Assembly (NCBI GenBank): GCA_029865445.1
Contig: JAOUGY010000227.1
Span: 1 to 6,255 of the forward strand
Origin: Acidimicrobiia bacterium
GTDB taxonomy: Bacteria > Actinomycetota > Acidimicrobiia > Spongiisociales > ZC4RG35
Direction of reading: 5' to 3'
DNA: 6,255 bases
The position numbers and the translations under genes were made by a program. The notes beneath the pieces were generated by a model. That model searched no databases. It was not told the origin of the DNA and saw only the letters and a list, made by a program, of their open reading frames with translations. Positions 1 to 5,820 of this stretch are shown here, piece by piece (position 1 is the stretch's first letter; the number at the start of each line of letters is the position of its first letter).

Positions 1-615
1 GACCCCCGACACGACATACCCGTTTTTCCAGAATGGGCGGATCCGGCGTTCAGGAAGATCCATTGCGGACCGTACCGATTCAGGGCCGCCGCCCCTCGGG
101 CGATAGAGAACTTCCTGGACGTGGCGCATTTCCCGTTCGTGCACGAGGGCTACCTGGGCGATCCCGCGCATGCCGAGATCTCCGACTACGAGGTCACGAC
201 CGATGCCCACGGGATAACGGCTGATGGCATCACGGTGTGGCAGCCGAACCCGGACGGGACCGGTGTCGGCAAACCGGTCACCTACACCTACAAGATCTGG
301 CGACCGCTCACGGTCTACTTCCGGAAGCAAGCGGACCAGGTGTTCGCCATCTACTTCACCGTCACTCCGATCGACGAGACCGAATCGATCGGCTGGATGT
401 GCGAAACGCTCAACTACGCCCACGACGTGCCCGACGCCGATCTCCGGGCGTTTCAGGATGAGGTCACAGCTCAGGACGTGCCGATTGTCGAAGGCCAGCG
501 ACCGGAGCTGTTACCGCTCGACCTGCAAGCCGAGCTGCATCTGAAATCGGACAAGACTTCGATCGCCTACCGGCGTTGGCTGAACGAGCTGGGACTCACC
601 TTCGGGACGTCGTGA
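1..615 (+). CDS. Rieske non-heme iron (aromatic ring-hydroxylating) oxygenase, alpha-subunit type, C-terminal catalytic part; 5' end outside the window
   Basis: The visible 204 residues are the catalytic domain of a Rieske oxygenase. These enzymes use electrons from a reductase, passed through a [2Fe-2S] Rieske centre, to activate O2 at a mononuclear iron and oxidise an aromatic or other organic substrate. The iron-binding pattern D-x2-H-x4-H is seen in ENFLDVAHFPFVH: Asn37, Asp40, His43 and His48 (codons at 109, 118, 127, 142). The probable third iron ligand is Asp159 (codon 475) in QDVPIVEGQRPE. The C-terminal LPLDL...ELH..SD..SIAYRRWL stretch is typical of the monomeric VanA-like oxygenases. 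The Rieske domain (CxH/CxxC) must lie upstream of base 1. The frame is open from base 1, so the GTG at 121 is internal, inside the iron motif. The next gene is 138 bases downstream and functionally unrelated. Substrate cannot be told from this part. Confidence 0.9.
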   Translation, partial: DPRHDIPVFPEWADPAFRKIHCGPYRFRAAAPRAIENFLDVAHFPFVHEGYLGDPAHAEISDYEVTTDAHGITADGITVWQPNPDGTGVGKPVTYTYKIWRPLTVYFRKQADQVFAIYFTVTPIDETESIGWMCETLNYAHDVPDADLRAFQDEVTAQDVPIVEGQRPELLPLDLQAELHLKSDKTSIAYRRWLNELGLTFGTS

Positions 616-655
616 CCGGGTCGATCCAAACGGTTTTTCGCCCGTAGGCCTCGGC

Positions 656-680
656 TGATGATCTGACCACCGCATCATCA
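656..680. repeat. 7-bp inverted repeat in the oxygenase-osmC gap
   Basis: TGATGAT (656-662) and ATCATCA (674-680) are perfect inverted copies separated by 11 bases. The arms are AT-rich within a GC-rich region and no T-tract follows, so this is a poor terminator. It lies 74 bases before the osmC start and could be an operator for a dimeric regulator. That role is inference from position and symmetry alone, and a chance repeat is possible. Confidence 0.3.
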
Positions 681-738
681 CGAACGCGCGGATTCCGAAC
701 TCCGTCTGGGATCGGCGAGAATGAAAAGTGCGACGACC

Positions 739-745
739 AAAGGAG
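739..745 (+). promoter_or_regulatory. Ribosome binding site of osmC
   Basis: AAAGGAG lies 8 bases before the ATG at 754. It is the best Shine-Dalgarno match in the window. It fixes the start at 754 and rules out the in-frame ATG at 721, which would add 11 residues that the OsmC family does not have and has no such site. Confidence 0.85.
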
Positions 746-753
746 ACGCAACC

Positions 754-1176
754 ATGGCACTCGACTCAACCGCATCGACTCATTGGGAAGGCGACCTCTT
801 CACCGGCGCCGGTACGACGACACTGACGTCGGGAGCGGCGGATCCGCTCGCCGTCGACTGGAAGGCGCGCTCGGAGGAGAGCGGCGGCAAGACGAGTCCC
901 GAAGAACTCATCGCCGCCGCCCACGCCTCGTGTTTCTGCATGGCCCTTTCGAACGGCCTCGCCAAAGGCGGTACCCCGCCGGCCAGCCTCGATGTGTCGG
1001 CAACTGCAACGTTCGTCCCAGGCACCGGAATCACCGGAATCGTGCTCCGCTTGAGCGGCGACGTTCCAGGTCTCAGTATCGAGGACTTCCGGGCCGCAGC
1101 CCTCGCCGCCAAGGAAGGCTGTCCCGTTTCGAAGGCACTCGCAGGCAACGTCGAGGTCACGCTCGAGTTCGTCTGA
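754..1176 (+). CDS. osmC: OsmC family peroxiredoxin (organic/hydroperoxide reductase)
   Basis: This is a 140-residue protein, the usual OsmC length. OsmC proteins are cytoplasmic dimers that reduce organic hydroperoxides, and less well H2O2, through a pair of cysteines. Family signatures seen here: the opening HWEGDL (10-15); Arg39, in the position of the catalytic arginine; SPEELIAAAHASCF with the peroxidatic Cys60; and GCPVSKAL with the resolving Cys123. The match is closer to OsmC than to Ohr because of the EELIAAAHAxCF and CPVSKAL wording. An extra Cys62 forms a C-F-C pair with Cys60; many relatives have Ser there. The start is set by AAAGGAG at 739-745. A weak promoter-like pair, TTCCGA (693-698) and GAGAAT (717-722), is upstream, but I give it little weight. 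A 12-bp hairpin follows the stop, so the gene is probably monocistronic. Thiol partner unknown. Confidence 0.93.
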   Translation: MALDSTASTHWEGDLFTGAGTTTLTSGAADPLAVDWKARSEESGGKTSPEELIAAAHASCFCMALSNGLAKGGTPPASLDVSATATFVPGTGITGIVLRLSGDVPGLSIEDFRAAALAAKEGCPVSKALAGNVEVTLEFV

Positions 1177-1181
1177 TCGGT

Positions 1182-1211
1182 CTTGGCCCGCCGTGGCAGC
1201 GGCGGGCCAAG
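1182..1211 (+). terminator. Hairpin terminator candidate after osmC
   Basis: CTTGGCCCGCCG (1182-1193) and CGGCGGGCCAAG (1200-1211) form a perfect 12-bp GC-rich stem with a 6-base loop, five bases after the osmC stop codon. No T-run follows, so it is not a canonical intrinsic terminator. T-less hairpins after genes are common in high-GC bacteria, where they may terminate transcription or protect the mRNA 3' end. Confidence 0.7.
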
Positions 1212-1257
1212 CACCACACGGTCCGACCTTTGCCATGCGGCGTGGCATCATCGCTAG

Positions 1258-2115
1258 GTGATCAGTCCCGCACAGCCGACGTCACGAGCAGTCGAGCGGC
1301 TCCTCACCTCCTTCATCGCCGCCACCCTGCTCGCCCTCACCCAGCTCTTTGTCTTTCCCGACCAAACCTCCATATCGTTTGCCTGGACGATCAACCCCGA
1401 ACTCTCTGCCGCGTTCATGGGCGCCGGATTCGGCGCAGGGTTCATCCTCGTTCTCAGGGTCCGGGACCGGCCACACTGGGCAGAGGTGCGCCTGTCCTAT
1501 GCCACGATCCTGGCCTTCACGATTGTGACGCTCGGAGTGACGCTGGCCCACCTCGACAGCTTCCACTTCGATGCCGGCGGGTGGGCGGAGGTAGCGGCGT
1601 GGATCTGGTTGGCCGTGTATGTGACAGCCCCCATCGCAATGACGATCGTTGGCAGGCGCCAGCTGGCAGCGCCGGGTGTCGACCCACCGATCAGGCATCC
1701 GATGCCCGCGTGGCTCCGGAGCCTGCTGCTCCTGGAGTCGGCTGTCATGGTCGGATACGGTATCGCCTTGCTCATTGCACCATCCGGGATGCCGTGGCCG
1801 TGGCCCCTCACACCCTTGGTAGGGCGGGCCATCGCCGCCTGGCTCATTCCACTCGGGATTGCGGCATGGGGAGCCAGGAGAGAGCTCGACCTCGCCCGCC
1901 TCAAGGAACCTGCCCTGGCGTTCGTGGTCTTCGCTGCCCTGGCGCTGGTGGCGATCGGGCGGTTTTCCGATCAGATGGATTGGGCTTCGCCCTCCGCCTA
2001 CATCCTGGTTCTGTGGTTGCTGGTGCTGGCGGCCACGGGGATCAGGGGCGTGTTGCCCGGCGGTCGCGAGCCGCGGAGGCCCGCATCGCCGATCCCGTCA
2101 CCACCGCCCTCATAG
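1258..2115 (+). CDS. Unrecognised integral membrane protein, about eight transmembrane segments
   Basis: I do not recognise the family. The 285-residue product is strongly hydrophobic, with probable transmembrane segments near residues 14-34, 48-67, 79-98, 110-132, 153-174, 186-206, 217-236 and 246-263. Charged short loops (for example RVRDRPHW after the second helix, and RRELDLARLKEP between helices 6 and 7) alternate with them. The tail from about 266 is rich in Pro and Arg and probably cytoplasmic. I saw no catalytic motif, transporter signature or cofactor site. The start is the GTG at 1258. There is no Shine-Dalgarno site before it, so translation could be leaderless or the true start could lie a little inside; the first helix begins at about residue 14, which limits how far inside. 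It follows the osmC hairpin, so it probably has its own promoter. The next gene is 62 bases downstream and may be co-transcribed. Confidence 0.75.
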   Translation: MISPAQPTSRAVERLLTSFIAATLLALTQLFVFPDQTSISFAWTINPELSAAFMGAGFGAGFILVLRVRDRPHWAEVRLSYATILAFTIVTLGVTLAHLDSFHFDAGGWAEVAAWIWLAVYVTAPIAMTIVGRRQLAAPGVDPPIRHPMPAWLRSLLLLESAVMVGYGIALLIAPSGMPWPWPLTPLVGRAIAAWLIPLGIAAWGARRELDLARLKEPALAFVVFAALALVAIGRFSDQMDWASPSAYILVLWLLVLAATGIRGVLPGGREPRRPASPIPSPPPS

Positions 2116-2168
2116 ATGTCGAAAATGCGGCCACTCGACCGTCGACGTACCAAGACCGCATCTCGGAT

Positions 2169-2173
2169 AGGAG
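2169..2173 (+). promoter_or_regulatory. Ribosome binding site of the TfoX-like gene
   Basis: AGGAG lies 4 bases before the ATG at 2178, a slightly short spacing. It decides the start of the TfoX-like gene: its reading frame stays open far upstream, through the membrane-protein gene, so the open frame alone does not define the start. Confidence 0.7.
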
Positions 2174-2177
2174 CAGC

Positions 2178-2498
2178 ATGGGAGAGCAGGGAGCCAAACT
2201 GACCGAGGCGGGCCGATTGGTGGCCGAAGCACTGGTAGACGACCTCGCCCCGCTTGGGCCGGTGGCGGCCAAGAAGATGTTCGGCGGTCATGGGGTCTTC
2301 TGCGATGGAACGATGTTTGCAATCGTGGACTCGGCCGGCACCGTGTTCCTTCGGGACGATCCTGATTCCGCCGGCGACTCCGAGGCGGCCGGCGCCGAGC
2401 GGCACTCCAAGATGCCTTACTGGACGATTCCACCCGAGACCGATTTGCTCGTGGCTGCCACGCGGGCGCTGGATGTTGCTCTCGCAGCAAAGCGCTGA
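2178..2498 (+). CDS. TfoX/Sxy N-terminal-domain family protein
   Basis: This is a 106-residue protein that consists of little more than a TfoX N-terminal domain (about residues 12-103). The signature is AAKKMFGGHGVFCDGTMFAIV (about 30-50, key residues K33, M34, F35, G36, G37, G39, D43, M46, F47), followed by the strand VFLRDD and a Y81-W-x-I-P-P element. In gamma-proteobacteria the full TfoX/Sxy protein, with an extra C-terminal domain, activates competence genes together with CRP. Stand-alone N-terminal domains are widespread in bacteria without that pathway and their role is not established, so competence should not be inferred. The start is fixed by AGGAG at 2169-2173. The gene is 62 bases after the membrane protein gene, and its stop is 24 bases from the end of the converging HDOD gene. 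Confidence 0.85.
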   Translation: MGEQGAKLTEAGRLVAEALVDDLAPLGPVAAKKMFGGHGVFCDGTMFAIVDSAGTVFLRDDPDSAGDSEAAGAERHSKMPYWTIPPETDLLVAATRALDVALAAKR

Positions 2499-2516
2499 CC
2501 CCGCCGAGGTCCGGGG
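2499..2516. terminator. Small hairpin between convergent genes
   Basis: CCCCG (2499-2503) and CGGGG (2512-2516) can pair around an 8-base loop. It occupies most of the 24-base gap between the stops of the TfoX-like and HDOD genes and could act in both directions. The stem is only 5 bp with no T-run on either side, so support is mainly positional. Confidence 0.3.
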
Positions 2517-2522
2517 CTGTCT

Positions 2523-3371
2523 TCAGGCGAGGGACCTGGCCAAAGAAGCACCATCGTCATAGGCCTCCTCCAGAAGAGGAATGGCGATCTCATCCGATAC
2601 GGAAAAGGCCTCGCCGATTCGGGCCACGGTCAGTTCGATCACCGATGCCCGATCCACCGGGGTGGCAAGCGTGCTGACCGCTCGCACCACCGGGTAGTCC
2701 GGATCGTCGCGTTGGGGATCCTCCACCACCGCATCCCGCAGGCTGGCCGGGAACCGCCATTCGTCGAACAGGATGCCGGCTGCGGAGGCGTGGGTCCAGC
2801 CGTGCGTTTCGAATTCGACGACGGAAAGGTCACCCCCATCGGTCAACCACGAGCGCAGCGTGTCCGCGTACCCCGGAACCTGCGTGGCGAGGATCGGAAC
2901 GGCAATGTCCTCGAGCAGGGCAGCGGTGAAGTTCTCGCTCGACCGTGAACGATCGACAATCCGGGACAGGGACGATGCAGCCGATGCCCGCCAGGCCGCG
3001 ATGCTCCAGAAGCGCCTGAGATCGAAGGTCCGGGCCGTGGCCGCCGACACCACGCTGCTTGCGGCAGCGGAGATGAGCATCGACTCGACGTGGTTGCGTC
3101 CGAACATGGTGACTGCCTGATGAACGGTGACAATGGGATTCCGCGGTGCGTACGCGGCCGAATTCACCACCGACAGCATGCGAGCCGTCAAGCCGGGGTC
3201 CTTCGAGATGACTGAGGCGACAGAGGCCAGATCGCAGTCCGGTGACGTGACCTGATCGATGGCCGCCGTCACCACCGCAGGGATCGTCGGGAGATCGGCC
3301 TTCATGAGGGTGCGGCGTAGCGCATCGCCGGCGTCGGGTTTCGCCCGTCGGAGTCCCGCCATCGCTCTCAT
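2523..3371 (-). CDS. HDOD domain protein (signal-transduction protein of the HD superfamily)
   Basis: The 282-residue product is one HDOD domain with a short N-terminal lead. HDOD proteins are non-enzymatic relatives of HD phosphohydrolases found in bacterial signalling and stress control. The family pattern is clear: LPTIPAVV (27-34), VISKDPGLTARMLSVVNSAAY (54-74, key residues D58, P59, N70, S71), then an alpha-helical half with FW (121-122), ENFTAALLEDIA (146-157), H194 in WTHASAAGIL and EWRFPASLRDAV. The usual HD metal residues are absent: LLEDIA has Glu154 where true HD enzymes have His, and the later HH is ED (217-218). This supports a binding role rather than a hydrolase. The start is the ATG at 3371, which overlaps the upstream channel stop as ATGA; an alternative ATG is at 3362. 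The frame stays open upstream to 3668, but that stretch overlaps the channel gene and has no HDOD homology. Confidence 0.88.
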   Translation of the reverse strand: MRAMAGLRRAKPDAGDALRRTLMKADLPTIPAVVTAAIDQVTSPDCDLASVASVISKDPGLTARMLSVVNSAAYAPRNPIVTVHQAVTMFGRNHVESMLISAAASSVVSAATARTFDLRRFWSIAAWRASAASSLSRIVDRSRSSENFTAALLEDIAVPILATQVPGYADTLRSWLTDGGDLSVVEFETHGWTHASAAGILFDEWRFPASLRDAVVEDPQRDDPDYPVVRAVSTLATPVDRASVIELTVARIGEAFSVSDEIAIPLLEEAYDDGASLARSLA

Positions 3372-4330
3372 CCCGCTCTCGTTCCCATCTTGGTGGCGAA
3401 GATGCTCAGCATCCCTCCCAGCATGACGTGGCCGGCCACCACCTCGACCATCGCCAGGAGCTGACCCGGCATCGAGGCAGGGAGTACGTCCCCATATCCA
3501 AGTGTGGTCAAAGTGACGACGCTGTAGTAGAGCGGCGAGAGCGGCGTCTCGTACGCTCCGTAGTCGATGGCCACGTGCGTGTAGGCGTAGGCGAAGGCGA
3601 CCGCCAGGAGCGCCGTCCACAATCCCCACCGGACAAAACTCCGACCGCAATCCGATGTGAGCCACCACACCTTGTAGATCGCGGCCGACAGCTTGCTTCG
3701 AGTCCGGAACTCGTAGAGGTAGTTCTGGTCCATGATCGTCCGGCGCAACAGGTAGGCGCTGGCAAAGTCAACATCGACGATGTCGACGCCGATCCAATCG
3801 GCCGATTCGAAGCCGGTGACCGCCTTCACGCGTGTTCGGGTCATGTCGACGTCGCGGAAGACAGTGGAACCGACATGGGACCGAGTGAGATCCGCATCCG
3901 TGAGATCGGAGCGAGAGAGGTCTGCCCGCTCGAGGTTTGCCTCTCGAAGACGAGCACCGGCGAGTCTGGACGCCCGGACGTCCGCTCCCGAGAGGTCGGC
4001 GTGCGCAAAGGTGGCGTTTTCGAGATGCGCCCCGAACAACGAGACTTCGATCATCGTCGCCTGCCCGAACACCGCCCCTTCTGCTGACACGTCGGACATG
4101 TCCGCACCCGAGAAGTCGGCACCGATGGCTTGGGCCTGATCGAGCCTGGCGCGTGCAAGGTGGGCATTGACGAACGAGCAGCCGAGGAGACGGGCGCCGG
4201 TCAGATCGGCGCCGGTCAGATCTACACCCGCCAGATCGCGGCCCGACAGGTCGACGCCCGCGAGGTCGGCGCCCGGCTCGAGCGCCACATCGTCCAGGGT
4301 TGTCATTGCGGGAAAGTCGTTGTCGTGCAT
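3368..4330 (-). CDS. Pentapeptide-repeat protein fused to a two-transmembrane K+ channel
   Basis: The product has 320 residues from the ATG at 4330, or 328 from a GTG at 4354. Residues about 20-185 are near-continuous pentapeptide repeats of the A(D/N)Lxx type (for example DLTGADLTGA, ADLSGADV, ANLERADLSRSDL), expected to form a right-handed quadrilateral beta-helix in the cytoplasm. A linker (about 186-230) leads to a channel domain of the Ion_trans_2 kind: helix M1 (about 235-254, WGLWTALLAV...), pore loop with the K+ filter TTLGYGD (275-281), and helix M2 (about 288-312). Two helices per subunit imply a tetrameric pore, as in KcsA or MthK. There is no voltage sensor or RCK domain, so the repeat helix takes the place usually held by a ligand-gating domain. 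I prefer 4330 because AAGGG lies 9 bases upstream; the GTG has AGGA only 3 bases away. The stop overlaps the HDOD start by 4 bases (ATGA), which suggests translational coupling. The 108 bases before 4330 show no clear promoter. Confidence 0.9.
   Translation of the reverse strand: MHDNDFPAMTTLDDVALEPGADLAGVDLSGRDLAGVDLTGADLTGARLLGCSFVNAHLARARLDQAQAIGADFSGADMSDVSAEGAVFGQATMIEVSLFGAHLENATFAHADLSGADVRASRLAGARLREANLERADLSRSDLTDADLTRSHVGSTVFRDVDMTRTRVKAVTGFESADWIGVDIVDVDFASAYLLRRTIMDQNYLYEFRTRSKLSAAIYKVWWLTSDCGRSFVRWGLWTALLAVAFAYAYTHVAIDYGAYETPLSPLYYSVVTLTTLGYGDVLPASMPGQLLAMVEVVAGHVMLGGMLSIFATKMGTRAG
4193..4222 (-). repeat. Exact tandem 15-bp repeat inside the pentapeptide coding region
   Basis: Two identical 15-base units lie head to tail (4193-4207 and 4208-4222). 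On the - strand each reads GATCTGACCGGCGCC and encodes Asp-Leu-Thr-Gly-Ala. The neighbouring repeats encode similar peptides with more diverged codons, so this pair is probably a recent one-unit duplication or slippage product. Confidence 0.85.
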
Positions 4331-4336
4331 CGGAGG

Positions 4337-4354
4337 GTGCCCTTGTGCGGGCAC
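4337..4354 (-). promoter_or_regulatory. 6-bp stem-loop over the channel gene's ribosome binding region
   Basis: On the - strand GTGCCC (4354-4349) and GGGCAC (4342-4337) pair perfectly around the loop GCACAA, ending 6 bases before the ATG at 4330. The candidate Shine-Dalgarno AAGGG lies partly in the loop and partly in the stem, so folding could limit initiation at 4330. The same bases contain the alternative GTG start. Whether this hairpin has any role is inference. Confidence 0.35.
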
Positions 4355-4438
4355 AGATCCTGTCGGCAGTTCCGAGACCGGCTTGAGGACTGCAGCGCCT
4401 GATCGATGCGTCGTGACTCGGCCGCCAAGGCCCAGATT

Positions 4439-5737
4439 TCAGCGGTTCTCGCCGGGAAGCCAGCTCGGAGACGACGAACCCAGAGGCTGGGGTGGACCAC
4501 CCCACACACCTCCCACCGACAGGGGAGCCCGGATCATCCCGAACGGTGAGTCGATCTCCCCCAGTGCGCTTGGTGAAACGGAGGGTTTGGCGGGGGTGAA
4601 CGGCCGCGGCTCGGCAAGGCCCACCAGCCAGTTGCGTGTGCGAAGGAGCGAGAGCCTTGCGAGCCAGGTGCCACCCACCTGAGCTTGGTGTTCGACAAGG
4701 CGGCGGGCGACGAAAGCCGCGAGATATCCCGTGCAGTAGTCGAGGGCCTGCACGGGCAACGGTGTGGGCTGATCAGAGCCGGACATGTCGCGGCCCTCGG
4801 CCACGATTCCGGTCGTGGTCTGGACGATCGAGTCGTATCCGCGCCGACCCGCCCATGGTCCGACCCAGTCGAACGCGCTGATCTGGACGACGACGGTACC
4901 CGGCGCGCATGCTTCCGGTGTGAACCCGAATCTTGCGAACGAGCCAGGTCGAAAGGCATCGATCCACACGTCACAGGTGTCCAGCAGAGCGGCGTAGGTC
5001 TCGCTCTTCGACCGTAGGTCGACGAACGCGTTCCTCTTGCCGAAGCCGGTGGCGATCACGCCGACCTCGATACTGGGCAGGTGGGCGGCTCCGACTCTGA
5101 GCACATCGGCGCCATGGGCGGCGAGGGCCATGCCGGCCACCGGCCCCGCGAGGACGCGGGAACAGTCGAGGACCCGCAGCATCCGCTCGCGCGGACGGGG
5201 CTCGCCATCGCCGATCCTGATGACACCGATCAGCGGGAGGGACGCCGTGGCCACGGCGTGAGGATGTGCGTCCCATTCGGTTCGGGACCGCATACGAGCG
5301 GGGATCATCCCATCGGCGATCAATGCCATCTCCAGGTCCGCCGGGTCCCACCGGAGCACGGCCTCCTGGACGGATGCCCGATCCGGCTCGCACCGGAGAC
5401 GCTGGACCACCCCGGCGGCGTGATGGGGGAAGTTGCAGTGGAGTTGCAGGTAGCCACCGTCGGAGGTCAGGTAGTAGCCGGACAGGTCGGCCCACACCGG
5501 GAGGGGATGGCCGTCCACATGTACGTGTGTCGAGAAGGCGGCAACGACACGGTCACGATCGAGCTTGGTGACTCCCGCCGCGAGGTTGGAGAGTCCCGCA
5601 GCAGCGAAGGCGGCGGTGTCGATGTCGAATGCCGCCTCGAAACCGGCGGATCCCTCGAGGTCCAGACTGTCGACGTCGAGCGACGCACCCGGGACAGTGT
5701 CGGCGACCGCTCTCATTGCCTGGTGCACGTGCCCCAC
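4439..5737 (-). CDS. CoA-transferase family III (CaiB/BaiF/Frc) protein, rearranged domain order
   Basis: The product has 432 residues from the GTG at 5737. Family III enzymes move CoA between carboxylic acids through an aspartyl-CoA anhydride, in the cytosol. The core signature is at 186-214: RMLRVLDCSRVLAGPVAGMAL followed by HGADVLRV. Next come GFGKRNAFVDL (231-241), CDVWIDAFRPGSFARFGF (255-272) and PVQALDYCTGYLAA (328-341), where Asp333 is the likely nucleophile. In classical family members this core is at the N-terminus, with the aspartate near residue 169. Here about 180 residues come first, and they resemble the C-terminal part of classical enzymes (GYYLTSDGGYLQLH, then LIADGMIPARMRSRTEWDAHP). 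This layout resembles that of annotated CoA-transferases in high-GC bacteria. No Shine-Dalgarno is seen before the GTG; a nearby alternative is the ATG at 5716. Substrate unknown. It may be co-transcribed with the channel gene downstream. Confidence 0.88.
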   Translation of the reverse strand: MGHVHQAMRAVADTVPGASLDVDSLDLEGSAGFEAAFDIDTAAFAAAGLSNLAAGVTKLDRDRVVAAFSTHVHVDGHPLPVWADLSGYYLTSDGGYLQLHCNFPHHAAGVVQRLRCEPDRASVQEAVLRWDPADLEMALIADGMIPARMRSRTEWDAHPHAVATASLPLIGVIRIGDGEPRPRERMLRVLDCSRVLAGPVAGMALAAHGADVLRVGAAHLPSIEVGVIATGFGKRNAFVDLRSKSETYAALLDTCDVWIDAFRPGSFARFGFTPEACAPGTVVVQISAFDWVGPWAGRRGYDSIVQTTTGIVAEGRDMSGSDQPTPLPVQALDYCTGYLAAFVARRLVEHQAQVGGTWLARLSLLRTRNWLVGLAEPRPFTPAKPSVSPSALGEIDSPFGMIRAPLSVGGVWGGPPQPLGSSSPSWLPGENR

Positions 5738-5784
5738 GATGACGCCACGCTAATGCGCGCGCCTGCACACGGCTGGGACGGGGC

Positions 5785-5813
5785 GTGGGCGATGGGTCGG
5801 ACCCACCGCCCAC
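5785..5813 (-). terminator. Hairpin terminator after the fasciclin gene
   Basis: The arms 5785-5797 (GTGGGCGATGGGT) and 5801-5813 (ACCCACCGCCCAC) form a 13-position stem with a 3-base loop, 7 bases past the fasciclin stop. In - strand RNA all 13 positions can pair, one as G-U; in + strand RNA the same position is an A-C mismatch. The hairpin therefore favours - strand transcripts, as expected for terminating the fasciclin mRNA. No T-run follows. Confidence 0.7.
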
Positions 5814-5820
5814 AACCGCG

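Noticed and set aside
766..1251. - strand open frames opposite osmC
   Set aside because: Antisense to a confidently identified gene with full family motifs and a ribosome binding site; no domain likeness on the - strand.
783..2498. A single very long open frame on the + strand (about 570 codons) running from inside osmC to the end of the TfoX-like gene
   Set aside because: Only its last 106 codons look like a protein (TfoX domain with its own AGGAG site). The rest is Arg-rich out-of-frame translation of osmC and the membrane protein gene, a usual result of high GC content.
2178..2498. Evidence for natural competence through TfoX
   Set aside because: Only the N-terminal domain is present and no com/pil genes are in view. 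Such stand-alone domains are widespread outside competent gamma-proteobacteria.
3372..3668. N-terminal extension of the HDOD reading frame by about 99 codons
   Set aside because: It lies wholly within the channel gene in another frame, covering the pore region, and shows no domain likeness. The ATGA overlap at 3368-3371 gives a better start.
4193..4270. Possible short tandem repeat or CRISPR-like array
   Set aside because: The 15-base periodicity encodes pentapeptide units in frame, with no spacers. Protein repetition explains it fully.
4355..4438. GGCC-TTGGC-GGCC as a terminator after the CoA-transferase gene
   Set aside because: The stem is only 4 bp and each arm is self-complementary, with no T-run. 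Too weak to call, so read-through into the channel gene remains possible.
3768..4505. - strand open frame overlapping the pentapeptide region
   Set aside because: It is the out-of-frame shadow of the pentapeptide repeats; its Arg/Ser-rich periodicity is copied from the repeat codons.
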